DNA of 64,000 nucleotides from Lacibacter sediminis (GTDB lineage Bacteria; Bacteroidota; Bacteroidia; Chitinophagales; Chitinophagaceae): NCBI RefSeq assembly GCF_014168535.1, contig NZ_CP060007.1, positions 1 to 64,000 of the forward strand, read 5' to 3'. Shown piece by piece: positions 8,044 to 17,069 of this stretch (position 1 is its first letter; each line of letters starts with the position of its first letter). The notes under the pieces were generated by a model. It saw only the letters and a program-made list of their open reading frames with translations, ran no database searches and was not told where the DNA came from. The position numbers and the translations under genes were made by a program.

Positions 8044-11000
8044 TTGGCTTTACCACATCTGTTGAAGTTCGCTTATAATCACGGTACCGAAGAAGTGATC
8101 CGTAGAGGGAAAAAAATTCATGCCATCGGTTTTGCGGAACTGGTAGAACATGATGAACTCATGGGTACAGTTGTGTTTCGTGTGCGTGACGATTCTTACT
8201 CTACTTTCTACAAAGTATATATCCAGAAGTACAAAGATGCCAACGCTATGAACGTGCGTTGCAGTTGCCCGTACAACCTGGGTGATATCTGCCGCCACGA
8301 AGTAGCTTCGCTCTTTCAGTTGCAGGATCTGATCGATAAAAATATTCTTGGTCTCAAAGATCTGCAATACGATCAGCGCCACACCGTGGTGAAGATGAAA
8401 AACATTGAGCTCAAGACCATCCGCACACTTACAGCGGCAGCTGCCTTGGATGATGCTGAAGTTTTTTTACGCAGCAACAAAGCATCCATTCTTTCAGCAA
8501 AAGATGAATGTGTAAGAGCTGAGCTGCAGATGAACGGTGAAACATGGCCGGTAACCATTCAGAAAAACGACGAACGCAATTTCGATACGTCCTGTACCTG
8601 TGCAGAAAATGCACATGCCATTTGCGAACACAAAGCCATTGTGTTTATGCAATTGCTCAATGCACATGGACCCATGTACTTCGACAGTATCCGCAATATG
8701 GATAAAGAAAAAGGAAAGCTGTTGGGCATTTATGGTTATTCGCTCACCGATAACTGGCAGGAAAAATTTGAATTTATATATAAAGATGGAAAACCGTTTC
8801 TCCGTGTACTTGATCCCGGTGTAAAACGTGTTGAACCATCTACCTTAAAAAAACCGGAGCCTGTTGCTGCTGTTGCTGTTAGTAACGAAACAGAAACAGA
8901 AGTTGAAACAGCAGAGGAAGTAAAACAATCTGTACGATTGGGTGTGGTGTTCAATAACAACACGAAGCAATTTCCTTATTTCAGTATTGAAGTTGTAAAA
9001 GGTGAAGTGGATGAAGAAGGAAATGAGTTTACAGGCACTGTTGAAAAATTAGACGTCAGTAAGTTTATTGAAACAGAAGATCTTTCGGAAAATGATAAAC
9101 TGTTGTTACAACTATTGCGTCGCCTGCAGCCCGCAGAGATCAGCAAGTTCGTCAACCGCAACTCACCTTTCTCCGGCATTTGGGAAAATATTATTCACCA
9201 CGAAGAAGATGATCTTCCCGAAGACACAAAGACACTGATGCTGGAGTATTTATTACCACGCATTCAAAAATTATTTGCAGAAACAAATTCGCCGGTATTA
9301 CTCTTGCCAAAAGGAAAAGAATTCAAAACAAAAAATCTCGTACACATATCCACTTCGGGCACATTCCTGAAGCCATTCTTTGAACTGAAACAGCAAAAGA
9401 ACAAATGGGAGTGGAGTTGCAAAGTAAAGATCAACAGTGTGGCAATGGATGTGCATGAGAATGATTGGAACAGTCCGCTCATCTTCTTATTCAATAACGA
9501 AGCACGCACCTGGGAAAAACAGGAAGATGCACAGCTGGTGATCGATTTTGCATCAACCAAAAACCGAATGATCAGTAACGGTGATCTTTCTACGTTCCTT
9601 GAAAAAGAAGCACTGAAGATTGCCCGTGATTATCATGTTGATTTCGACCAGGCATTGATCAAAGAAGTAAAATCAGGCGAACCCGATATCACGTTACAAC
9701 TACAGGAGCGTGGCGATTACCTGGTGATGGTGCCGACATTCAGTTACAAAGGCTATAAAGTTCGCACAACAGATAAAGATGAAATTATTTTACCCGGTGA
9801 AGATGGATTGATCATTGTAAGCCGTAACCGTGAAAAAGAAAATGAGTTCATAGAGAAGGTAGAAAAACTGCATTCTCAATTCATCAAACCTGAAGGTGGC
9901 GCACAACTCGCATTGAAAGGTGCAGAAGTATTAAAGAACAACTGGTTCTTTTTGTTTGTGGATGCCATGAAGGAAATGAAAGTACCGGTTGAAGGTTGGG
10001 AAGTACTGAAAAATTTCCGTTTCAATACTGCTAAACCAAAAACAGAAATTTACATCAGCAATGGTGTTGATTGGTTTGATGCAAAAGTGAAAGTAGTATT
10101 TGGCGATCAGAGTGTGAGTATTGCGGAAGTAAAGAAAGCACTGGCGAACAAGCAATCATTGGTGCAGTTACAGGATGGCACCTTGGGTGTGTTACCCGAA
10201 GAATGGATCAAGCGTTATTCCATGCTTTTCCGTGTGGGAGAAAACAAACAGGATCAACTTCGTTTATCAAAATATCACATCAGTGTCATTGATGAGTTGT
10301 ATGAAAACAGGAACGAAGAAGAGTTGATGATCCAGCTCGAAGAGAAGTATGAACGCCTGCGTGAATTCAAACACATTAAAAAAGTTGATCCGCCTGCGCA
10401 TCTGCAACCTATTCTTCGTCCCTACCAGGAGAGTGGTTTTCACTGGCTCAACTTTTTGAGTGAAGTTGGCTGGGGTGGAATATTGGCAGATGATATGGGT
10501 TTGGGTAAAACCATCCAGGCACTTTCTTTTCTGCAGCATACACATACAAAGAATGGAAAACTGAAAGCATTGGTAGCTTGTCCTACAACGCTGATGTATA
10601 ACTGGGAAAACGAGATCAAAAAGTTTACACCATCACTCACTTATCATATTCATCATGGCGCACAACGCAACCGTGATAAAGCATTCTTCGATCAGTTCAA
10701 TGTGGTGATCACAACGTACGGTACGCTCCGCAGCGATATTAAATTATTAAGCGAGCAGGCGTTTGATTGCGTGGTGTTGGATGAAAGCCAGGCCATCAAA
10801 AACCCAAACAGTAAAGTGGCGAAAGCAGCATGTTTACTGAAGAGTAAACATCGTTTGTGTATGAGTGGTACGCCATTGCAGAATAACACGTTTGATATTT
10901 ATGCTCAAATGAACTTCCTCAACCCGGGCATGCTCGGTACGGTTGAACATTTTAGAAATGATTTTGCAACACCCATTGATAAGTTTGGAGAGAAAGAACA

Positions 11001-11802
11001 GAAAGATCATTTACGAAAACTCTTGTTCCCGTTCATTCTACGTCGTACAAAAGAACAGGTGGCAAAAGATCTTCCGGAAAAAACAGAAAGCATTTTGTAT
11101 TGCGAAATGGAAACCGAGCAACGCAAAATTTATGATGCTTACCGTAACGAATACCGTTCAAAAATTCTCGGTACTATTGAAGAGGTGGGTATTGGTCAAT
11201 CGCAATTAACCATCTTGCAAGGTTTGATGAAGCTTCGCCAGATCTGTGATTCACCGTTTATCTTAAACGAAGCAGAGAAGTTACCAAACCATTCAATCAA
11301 ACTGGATGAGCTGGTGCGTGAGCTTGAAGAGAACATGGGTAACCACAAAGCGTTGGTATTCTCCCAGTTCCTTGGCATGCTGGCGCTGATCAAAGAAAAA
11401 CTGGAAGAGCTGAATATTCCGTTCGTGTATTTCGATGGCAGCACATCCGCTGCTGATCGTGAAAAAGCGGTACAGGATTTCCAGAACAATGAAGAAACAA
11501 GAGTATTCCTCATTTCATTAAAAGCCGGTGGTGTGGGTTTGAACTTAACTGCTGCTGATTATGTGTACATTGTTGATCCATGGTGGAACCCTGCTGTAGA
11601 ACAACAGGCCATCGATCGTACACATCGTATCGGGCAAACCAATAACATCTTTGCGTATCGTATGATCTGCAAGGATACCATTGAAGATAAAATTTTACAA
11701 CTGCAGGAACGCAAGCGTTCACTTGCACGTGATCTTATTGCGGATGATAATGGATTTGTGAAGAGTTTGAGCAGGGAAGATGTGGAGTATTTATTTAGTT
11801 GA
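8044..11802 (+). CDS. SNF2-family helicase with SWIM zinc fingers
   Basis: This 1252-residue protein has two SWIM-type zinc fingers near the N-terminus (C73-x-C75 with ICRHE; a second CTC-x-ENAHAICEHK at about 184). A long middle region follows, then a complete SNF2 motor: Walker A DDMGLGKT (816-823), DESQ (913-916), SGTPLQNN, LRRTKEQV, the C-lobe VFSQFLG, GVGLNLTAADYV and DPWWNPAVEQQAIDRTHRIG. It is an ATP-driven translocase on double-stranded DNA or nucleoprotein; the bacterial role is thought to lie in transcription recycling or repair. A TAA stop at 8029 leaves TTG at 8044 as the only plausible start. Confidence 0.92.
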   Translation: MALPHLLKFAYNHGTEEVIRRGKKIHAIGFAELVEHDELMGTVVFRVRDDSYSTFYKVYIQKYKDANAMNVRCSCPYNLGDICRHEVASLFQLQDLIDKNILGLKDLQYDQRHTVVKMKNIELKTIRTLTAAAALDDAEVFLRSNKASILSAKDECVRAELQMNGETWPVTIQKNDERNFDTSCTCAENAHAICEHKAIVFMQLLNAHGPMYFDSIRNMDKEKGKLLGIYGYSLTDNWQEKFEFIYKDGKPFLRVLDPGVKRVEPSTLKKPEPVAAVAVSNETETEVETAEEVKQSVRLGVVFNNNTKQFPYFSIEVVKGEVDEEGNEFTGTVEKLDVSKFIETEDLSENDKLLLQLLRRLQPAEISKFVNRNSPFSGIWENIIHHEEDDLPEDTKTLMLEYLLPRIQKLFAETNSPVLLLPKGKEFKTKNLVHISTSGTFLKPFFELKQQKNKWEWSCKVKINSVAMDVHENDWNSPLIFLFNNEARTWEKQEDAQLVIDFASTKNRMISNGDLSTFLEKEALKIARDYHVDFDQALIKEVKSGEPDITLQLQERGDYLVMVPTFSYKGYKVRTTDKDEIILPGEDGLIIVSRNREKENEFIEKVEKLHSQFIKPEGGAQLALKGAEVLKNNWFFLFVDAMKEMKVPVEGWEVLKNFRFNTAKPKTEIYISNGVDWFDAKVKVVFGDQSVSIAEVKKALANKQSLVQLQDGTLGVLPEEWIKRYSMLFRVGENKQDQLRLSKYHISVIDELYENRNEEELMIQLEEKYERLREFKHIKKVDPPAHLQPILRPYQESGFHWLNFLSEVGWGGILADDMGLGKTIQALSFLQHTHTKNGKLKALVACPTTLMYNWENEIKKFTPSLTYHIHHGAQRNRDKAFFDQFNVVITTYGTLRSDIKLLSEQAFDCVVLDESQAIKNPNSKVAKAACLLKSKHRLCMSGTPLQNNTFDIYAQMNFLNPGMLGTVEHFRNDFATPIDKFGEKEQKDHLRKLLFPFILRRTKEQVAKDLPEKTESILYCEMETEQRKIYDAYRNEYRSKILGTIEEVGIGQSQLTILQGLMKLRQICDSPFILNEAEKLPNHSIKLDELVRELEENMGNHKALVFSQFLGMLALIKEKLEELNIPFVYFDGSTSAADREKAVQDFQNNEETRVFLISLKAGGVGLNLTAADYVYIVDPWWNPAVEQQAIDRTHRIGQTNNIFAYRMICKDTIEDKILQLQERKRSLARDLIADDNGFVKSLSREDVEYLFS

Positions 11803-11830
11803 TCTTTTTGCCATGAAGACGCAAAGAAAG

Positions 11831-11862
11831 AAAAGGAAGTACACCATTACTTCCTTTTTTAT
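11831..11862 (+). terminator. Rho-independent terminator after the SNF2 gene
   Basis: A perfect 11-bp stem pairs 11831-11841 (AAAAGGAAGTA) with 11848-11858 (TACTTCCTTTT), and the T-run continues after the stem. Confidence 0.85.
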
Positions 11863-11884
11863 TTATAGAGTTTGTTGTGTTTGA

Positions 11885-12011
11885 TTCTAACGGCCATGAC
11901 TTTCTGCTGTGCTGATATTCTGTGATTCTTCAGCTTGGACTGCAGATGATAAGCGATATGTTCCTGAGTCTATATTCTTCAGCCAGCATAGCAAAAAACC
12001 CCATGTTATAA
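11885..12011. repeat. attC-like imperfect inverted repeat
   Basis: The 127-base element begins TTCTAAC (11885-11891) and ends GTTATAA (12005-12011), which pair at six of seven positions. Inside, GCTGTGCTG (11906-11914) pairs with CAGCATAGC (11984-11992), with one G-T wobble. Two nested box pairs with unpaired spacers and an AAC/GTT border are the layout of integron attC sites. The outer boxes do not fully fit the RYYYAAC/GTTRRRY consensus. It lies directly after the stop of the minus-strand orphan gene. Confidence 0.4.
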
Positions 12012-12022
12012 GCCGTGCTTCT

Positions 12023-12613
12023 TTATGGCTCCCAGCCCGCTAAATATAGTAACCCGGTTTGAACATTGTATACCATAGGTGACAGGGTGCTTATGTGCCC
12101 TTCTCCACCAGCAGTAAAGTATTTTATAACATGCGGGTCGAAGCGTATAAGAATAATTTTCTGACCCTTGTCATTAACATAGCCGAATAGGTATCGATCA
12201 TAATTATCTAGGTCTTGTTGCTGTTGTTTCCGAATTATGCCTTCAAGTTTTGGTCTACTCTCTTTGTTCTGTTTCACGGCTAAATCCCAATCGTAAAATT
12301 CTTTATGCTCTTTTATACGCTGCCACGACGAATCTAATTGACGGATATTCGCATCGTAATATTGAGTTTTTATAGCATTTTCAGCCAGGCTTATTTGAGA
12401 CAAGTCAACCTTAAATCTTTTCTCCGGAGAAATTTGTCTACCAATAAAATTTATTTCAAAATCAGTCGATACAAGAAACGTTTTGTATTTAATAAAATTT
12501 AGCGAGTCTAAAAAGACTTTGTCTATCGAGAACGTTTTTTGACCTTTCGAAGATAAAGTCAAGCTTATCAAAAAAAAGATAATAAGTTGTATTATGACGA
12601 TTCGTTTTAACAT
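12023..12613 (-). CDS. orphan secreted hypothetical protein, possible gene cassette
   Basis: The 196-residue protein has a clear signal peptide (MLKRIVIIQLIIFFLISLTL) and otherwise no domain I recognise. It contains a Lys/Gln-rich helix (SRPKLEGIIRKQQQQ) and a C-terminal segment with KIILIRFDPHVIKYF and GGEGHISTLSP that may form strands. Base composition is visibly more AT-rich than the flanking helicase and receptor genes. The start codon directly abuts a GGCTTATAAC sequence whose inverted copy lies 8 bases past the stop. Nothing links it to either neighbour. Function unknown. Confidence 0.7.
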   Translation of the reverse strand: MLKRIVIIQLIIFFLISLTLSSKGQKTFSIDKVFLDSLNFIKYKTFLVSTDFEINFIGRQISPEKRFKVDLSQISLAENAIKTQYYDANIRQLDSSWQRIKEHKEFYDWDLAVKQNKESRPKLEGIIRKQQQQDLDNYDRYLFGYVNDKGQKIILIRFDPHVIKYFTAGGEGHISTLSPMVYNVQTGLLYLAGWEP

Positions 12614-12624
12614 GGCTTATAACA
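12614..12624. repeat. 11-bp inverted repeat abutting the orphan gene start
   Basis: GGCTTATAACA is the exact reverse complement of TGTTATAAGCC at 12004-12014. The two copies bracket the orphan gene, like the attC-derived borders of an integrated cassette. Confidence 0.5.
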
Positions 12625-12739
12625 CTCTAATTTATGATATAATATGATAGTCTAAAAAAAAGACGGCATTTGAAAATCAATCGTTTCATCTTATACATTT
12701 TCTATTTTTATTAGCACAATCAACACTGCTCCTCTTTGC

Positions 12740-12747
12740 TATCTTTG
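12740..12747 (+). promoter_or_regulatory. candidate -7 box for the TonB-dependent receptor
   Basis: TATCTTTG fits TAnnTTTG and lies 38 bases before the ATG at 12786; no good -33 element is visible. Confidence 0.35.
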
Positions 12748-12785
12748 CCTGTATCCTATCTTCGCAGCAAATTTTCATCAACCTC

Positions 12786-14966
12786 ATGCAACAGTTCAGA
12801 TTGCTCGCCTTCGCCTGTATTATTTTGTTGTCCTGTTTTTCAGCCAATGCACAACATAGTTTTAAAGCAGTGGTGAAAAATGAACAGGATCAACCGCTGG
12901 CGGCTGCCACTGCAGTTATTCAACAACTCAACAGGTCAGCAGTTGCAGATAGTAACGGCGTTGTGATAGTAAAGGACTTACCTGCAGGGGTCTATGCTGT
13001 TTTGTTTTCGCATGTGGGTTATGAAACAAAAACAGTTTCGGTTCAACTGCCCATGGCAGCCGACAGCACGTTTGTTGTAATACTCGAAGAAAAAGAACAC
13101 GAAGAGGAAGAAGAGATCATCATCACTTCCACAAGAACCAGCAGGTATATCGCCAATATTCCCACACGTATTGAAACCATTTCCGGTGAAGAGCTGGAAG
13201 AAAAAGGCAATATGAAGCCGGGTGATATCCGCATGATGCTGAATGAAAGTACCGGTATTCAAACACAGCAAACTTCGGCTACGTCTTATAACTCCAGCAT
13301 ACGTATACAAGGTCTTGATGGAAAGTACACACAATTGTTGCGTGATGGTTTTCCGTTGTACTCGGGTTTTTCGGGCGGACTTGGTTTATTACAAATTGTG
13401 CCGCTCGATCTCAAACAGGTGGAAGTGATCAAAGGCGCATCCTCTACCTTATATGGCGGCGGCGCTATTGCCGGTTTGGTGAATCTTGTTTCAAGAACAC
13501 CTGGCGAAGAACGTCAACTTAACTTTTTATTGAACGGAACTTCTGCATTGGGTTTAGATGCCAGTGGTTTTTATTCGCAGAAATTTAAGAAAGTTGGTAC
13601 CACTTTGTTTGCTTCGTTCAATGTAGGAACGCCTTATGATCCGGCCGATATTGGTTTAACAGCTATTCCAAAATTCAGACGCTATACCGTTAATCCAAAA
13701 CTGTTTCTTTATCTGAACGAACGAAGCACAATTAATATTGGTGTGAATGGCACATTTGAAGACAGGGTTGGTGGTGATTTGAATTATATTAAAGATCCTG
13801 CGGGCAACAGCAATCTCTATTTTGAAGAAAATAAAACTACACGTATCAGCACGCAGGCAGGTTATGATTACAACATCAATCCGCAATCGAAGTTTTCATT
13901 AAAGAACAGTGTAAGTTTTTACAAGCGCAGTATTGCTGTTCCGGGTTTTCGGTTTGCCGGTTTACAAACAGCATCGTTCAGTGAAGCAAGTTATCGTCAT
14001 GAAAACGAACAGCTCGAATGGATCACGGGTATGAATCTGTGGACCGATCAGTTCTCTCAAAATGATCCTTCATCCGGTTCCAAAGTAAATTATACGCATA
14101 CAACTGTTGGTCTCTTTGTACAAAACACCTGGAATGCAACCGAACAATTTATTCTTGAAACAGGAGTACGTGGCGATTATCAAAACCAGTATGGATTTTT
14201 TGCATTGCCGAGAATTTCTGCGTTGTATAAATTCACTTCACAATTTTCGATGCGTGTTGGCGGTGGCCTTGGTTACAAAACTCCAACTGTATTCACAGAG
14301 GATGCGGAGCGTATTCAGTTCCGAAATGTAATGCCCATTGATGTTGCCAATACGAAAGCAGAAGAATCAATTGGTGGTAATCTCGATCTTAACTACAAAA
14401 CAAAACTGGGTGAGGAAGTTGAATTATCGATCAACACACTTTTCTTTTATACCAAAGTAAACAATCCACTGGTGCTTGTTGCAGATGTGAACAATTTGTA
14501 TCGTTTTCAACAACCAAATGGTTTTATTGACACAAAGGGTATGGAGGCCAATGTGAAAATATCTTATGCTGATTTTAAACTGTTCATTGGTTATACACTT
14601 GCTGATGTACAGCAACGCTACAATGGAAACAGCAGCACATTTCCACTTGTAGCTAAACACCGTTTGAATAATGTATTGATGTATGAAATTGAAGAAAAAT
14701 TAAAGCTGGGTTTAGAAGCCTATTATTTCAGTAAGCAACAATTGAATGATGGTGCAACCGGCAAACCTTACTGGATCTGTGGTTTTATGGCAGAAAAGTT
14801 ATGGGAACGTTTTTCTGTATTCATCAATTTTGAAAACTTTCTTAATACAAAACAAACAAGATTTGATACCATCTACACCGGTTCCATTAACAACCCAAGC
14901 TTCCGTGATATTTATGCACCGGTTGATGGGTTTGTGGTGAACGGCGGTATTAAGATCAGGTTGTAA
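12786..14966 (+). CDS. TonB-dependent outer-membrane receptor
   Basis: This 726-residue protein has a signal peptide ending near residue 22 (ANAQ). A carboxypeptidase-regulatory-like beta domain follows (about 25-100, VVKNEQDQPLAAATAVIQQ), then an acidic linker EEKEHEEEEEIIITSTRT containing a TonB-box-like segment. The plug domain spans about 112-225 (RIETISGEELEEKG, SIRIQGLDGKYTQLLRDG, QVEVIKGASSTLYGGGAIAG), and a beta-barrel runs to the C-terminus. It would import a bulky ligand such as a siderophore, cobalamin or oligosaccharide, driven by TonB. No SusD partner or other substrate clue is adjacent. The downstream VOC gene begins 8 bases after the stop and is probably cotranscribed. Confidence 0.92.
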   Translation: MQQFRLLAFACIILLSCFSANAQHSFKAVVKNEQDQPLAAATAVIQQLNRSAVADSNGVVIVKDLPAGVYAVLFSHVGYETKTVSVQLPMAADSTFVVILEEKEHEEEEEIIITSTRTSRYIANIPTRIETISGEELEEKGNMKPGDIRMMLNESTGIQTQQTSATSYNSSIRIQGLDGKYTQLLRDGFPLYSGFSGGLGLLQIVPLDLKQVEVIKGASSTLYGGGAIAGLVNLVSRTPGEERQLNFLLNGTSALGLDASGFYSQKFKKVGTTLFASFNVGTPYDPADIGLTAIPKFRRYTVNPKLFLYLNERSTINIGVNGTFEDRVGGDLNYIKDPAGNSNLYFEENKTTRISTQAGYDYNINPQSKFSLKNSVSFYKRSIAVPGFRFAGLQTASFSEASYRHENEQLEWITGMNLWTDQFSQNDPSSGSKVNYTHTTVGLFVQNTWNATEQFILETGVRGDYQNQYGFFALPRISALYKFTSQFSMRVGGGLGYKTPTVFTEDAERIQFRNVMPIDVANTKAEESIGGNLDLNYKTKLGEEVELSINTLFFYTKVNNPLVLVADVNNLYRFQQPNGFIDTKGMEANVKISYADFKLFIGYTLADVQQRYNGNSSTFPLVAKHRLNNVLMYEIEEKLKLGLEAYYFSKQQLNDGATGKPYWICGFMAEKLWERFSVFINFENFLNTKQTRFDTIYTGSINNPSFRDIYAPVDGFVVNGGIKIRL

Positions 14967-14974
14967 ATTTATCT

Positions 14975-15358
14975 ATGCTCAGTCGTGTTCATCATATTGC
15001 CATCATCTGTTCAGATTACGAACGGGCGAAAAAATTTTATACGGAGGTACTTCAACTTTCTGTTGTACGTGAAGTGTATCGCAAAGAACGGGATTCCTAT
15101 AAACTCGATCTTGCATTGAATGGTGAGTATATTATTGAACTCTTTTCTTTTCCAGCACCACCACCACGTCCTTCAAGACCGGAAGCACAAGGGCTTCGTC
15201 ATTTAGCATTTGCAGTAGAAAATCTTGAAACAGTATTGGAACATTTGAAACAACACAATGTAGAAGCAGAACCAATCCGCATCGATGAGTTCACCAACAA
15301 ACGATTTACATTTATTGCCGATGCCGATGGATTACCAATTGAATTTTACGAAGACTGA
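14975..15358 (+). CDS. VOC-superfamily protein (glyoxalase/dioxygenase-like, YaeR type)
   Basis: The 127-residue protein is one full vicinal-oxygen-chelate unit: a first beta-alpha-beta-beta module opening with RVHHIAIICSDYERAKKFYTEVL, and a second with GLRHLAFAVENLETVLEHL ending in DADGLPIEFYE. Possible metal ligands are the His in the first and second strands and the C-terminal Glu. It resembles the YaeR/GloA2 group. The reaction cannot be told from sequence. It is 8 bases downstream of the TonB receptor and converges, 2 bases apart, on the DUF1080 gene. Confidence 0.85.
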   Translation: MLSRVHHIAIICSDYERAKKFYTEVLQLSVVREVYRKERDSYKLDLALNGEYIIELFSFPAPPPRPSRPEAQGLRHLAFAVENLETVLEHLKQHNVEAEPIRIDEFTNKRFTFIADADGLPIEFYED

Positions 15359-15360
15359 AT

Positions 15361-15993
15361 TTAATCCAGCACTTTCAGCTGAATGTTTTTGTACAGCACT
15401 TTACTGTTTGGATCATGACCTTGTAATGCAATCGTGCCGCTGCTGAGTAAGCGGCCTTCCATTCCTTTTTCACGCACAGCATTTTCGGGTTCTGTATAAT
15501 CAACCAGCTGCTTATTATTTACCGAAACTTTGATGTTTTTATTCTTCACCACAATGTGCATCGTAAACCATTCGTTGTCTTTTGCCGGTGGTTCTTTAAT
15601 ATCCTGTACAGCATATAAACCACCTGTGCGGCGCCAGTCGCCCTGTGAATTATTCACCTGCACTTCATATCCTTTCTTTGGCCATGAGCTTTCCTGGTAT
15701 TGTGTGTGAATATATACGCCGGAGTTAGAACCGGGCATGGTCATGATATCAAGTTTCAGTTCAAAATTTTTAAAGTCGTGATTGCCTGCTTTTCCATCAT
15801 AAAACAAATGCGCTACTTTTCCATTCACCACAATGGCGCCATCTTCCACTTTAAATGTTTCGGGATTGGAACCTACTTTCCATCCATTGAGTGTTTTACC
15901 ATCAAACAAAGAAACCCATTTTGGTTTTTTGTTTGTTGCTGAAAGTAAAAAAACAACGGAAAATAACACTGCTGTAATTCTGAGAAAACGCAT
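15361..15993 (-). CDS. secreted DUF1080 (3-keto-disaccharide hydrolase family) protein
   Basis: The 210-residue protein has a signal sequence (MRFLRITAVLFSVVFLLSA) and a single DUF1080 domain: WVSLFDGKTLNGWKVG near residue 27, SNSGVYIHTQ near 90, a GYEVQV segment, and a C-terminal GTIALQGHDPNSKVLYKNI. The concanavalin-like fold is linked to 3-keto-glycoside hydrolysis and carbohydrate binding in the periplasm. An in-frame upstream start would put ten non-signal residues in front, so the ATG at 15993 is chosen. Confidence 0.88.
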   Translation of the reverse strand: MRFLRITAVLFSVVFLLSATNKKPKWVSLFDGKTLNGWKVGSNPETFKVEDGAIVVNGKVAHLFYDGKAGNHDFKNFELKLDIMTMPGSNSGVYIHTQYQESSWPKKGYEVQVNNSQGDWRRTGGLYAVQDIKEPPAKDNEWFTMHIVVKNKNIKVSVNNKQLVDYTEPENAVREKGMEGRLLSSGTIALQGHDPNSKVLYKNIQLKVLD

Positions 15994-16110
15994 GGCTGAG
16001 ATTTTAAATAATAATGTCAACAAATGTATTGATTCATGCTTTACTGCATTTCATTTTTTCTTTTGTGCAGGAAAGTTGAAAGAAACAGAACGAAAAATTA
16101 GCAGTTAGTT

Positions 16111-16118
16111 TACATTTG
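16111..16118 (+). promoter_or_regulatory. promoter -7 box of kdsB
   Basis: TACATTTG matches TAnnTTTG exactly and ends only 4 bases before the ATG at 16123, which suggests a leaderless transcript. Confidence 0.45.
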
Positions 16119-16122
16119 TTCT

Positions 16123-16839
16123 ATGCATATCATTGCTGTTATACCTGCCCGTTATGCGGCTACAAGATTTCCTGCCAAACTGATGCAGATGCTGGGAACT
16201 AAAACAGTTATCCGTCATACTTATGAAAATACAGTTGCTACCGGGTTGTTTACAGATGTGCTGGTGGTAACAGACAGCGATATTATTTTCAGGGAAATCA
16301 GTTCTAACGGTGGTAAAGTTGTAATGAGCAGCAAAGAACATGAAAGCGGTACAGACCGTATTGCAGAAGCTGTAAAAGACATGGATGTTGATGTGGTGAT
16401 CAATGTGCAGGGTGATGAACCATTTGTACAAAAATCTTCTCTGGAAAAATTATGCAGGATCTTTCAAGATCAGTCGGTGCAGGTTGGTTCGTTGATGCAT
16501 GTAATTACAGATGAACAACAGATCTACGATCCTAATTGTGTGAAAGTGGTGGTGAATAACCAAATGGATGCTCTTTATTTCAGTCGCAGTGTTATTCCTT
16601 ACAAAAGAGATGCTTCAACTGCCATTTCGTTTTATAAACATATTGGCATGTATGGCTACAGAAAAGAGATTTTACTCCGGTTTACGGCTTTGCCTGCCTC
16701 ATTATTAGAACAAACAGAGAAATTAGAGCAGCTTCGGCTCTTAGAGAACGGTTATCGTATACGAATGGCTGTAACTGAACCTGTTGGCGTTTCTATCGAT
16801 ACTCCCGACGATTTAGAGAAGGCAAAACTGCTTTTATAA
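16123..16839 (+). CDS. kdsB: 3-deoxy-manno-octulosonate cytidylyltransferase
   Basis: The 238-residue protein has the CMP-KDO synthetase hallmarks: IAVIPARYAATRFPAKLM at the nucleotide-binding N-terminus, SSKEHESGTDRIAEA near residue 68, NVQGDEPFV near 93, YFSRSVIPYKRD near 144, and a C-terminal VSIDTPDDLEKAKLLL. It activates KDO with CTP for lipid A/LPS inner-core assembly in the cytoplasm. It stands alone with its own promoter box and terminator. Confidence 0.96.
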   Translation: MHIIAVIPARYAATRFPAKLMQMLGTKTVIRHTYENTVATGLFTDVLVVTDSDIIFREISSNGGKVVMSSKEHESGTDRIAEAVKDMDVDVVINVQGDEPFVQKSSLEKLCRIFQDQSVQVGSLMHVITDEQQIYDPNCVKVVVNNQMDALYFSRSVIPYKRDASTAISFYKHIGMYGYRKEILLRFTALPASLLEQTEKLEQLRLLENGYRIRMAVTEPVGVSIDTPDDLEKAKLLL

Positions 16840-16943
16840 GTAAAAACACTACTCTTTTAAAAAAAATACCGAAAAGTCTTTCGCTTTCTCGAAAACGTTT
16901 CTATCTTACACTCGGTTTTTCATAGGATATTGGATTTTAAAAC

Positions 16944-16974
16944 GGGGCAGGATTTCTATCTGGCCCCTTTTTTA
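16944..16974 (+). terminator. Rho-independent terminator after kdsB
   Basis: GGGGC (16944-16948) pairs with GCCCC (16963-16967) and is followed by a T-run. It lies about 100 bases after the kdsB stop. Confidence 0.65.
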
Positions 16975-17000
16975 TTTTATACTCATCAGTTGACTGTAGG

Positions 17001-17057
17001 TATGGCATATTTACCACAGTCTGATAGAATTTCTAACGCTGCTGTAAATATGCCATA
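17001..17057. repeat. 57-bp inverted repeat between kdsB and nadA
   Basis: TATGGCATATTTAC (17001-17014) is exactly complementary to GTAAATATGCCATA (17044-17057). The 29-base interior holds a second small dyad, TAGAA/TTCTA. No T-run follows on either strand, so it is not a normal terminator. Confidence 0.7.
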
Positions 17058-17069
17058 GCTATAATCTTA

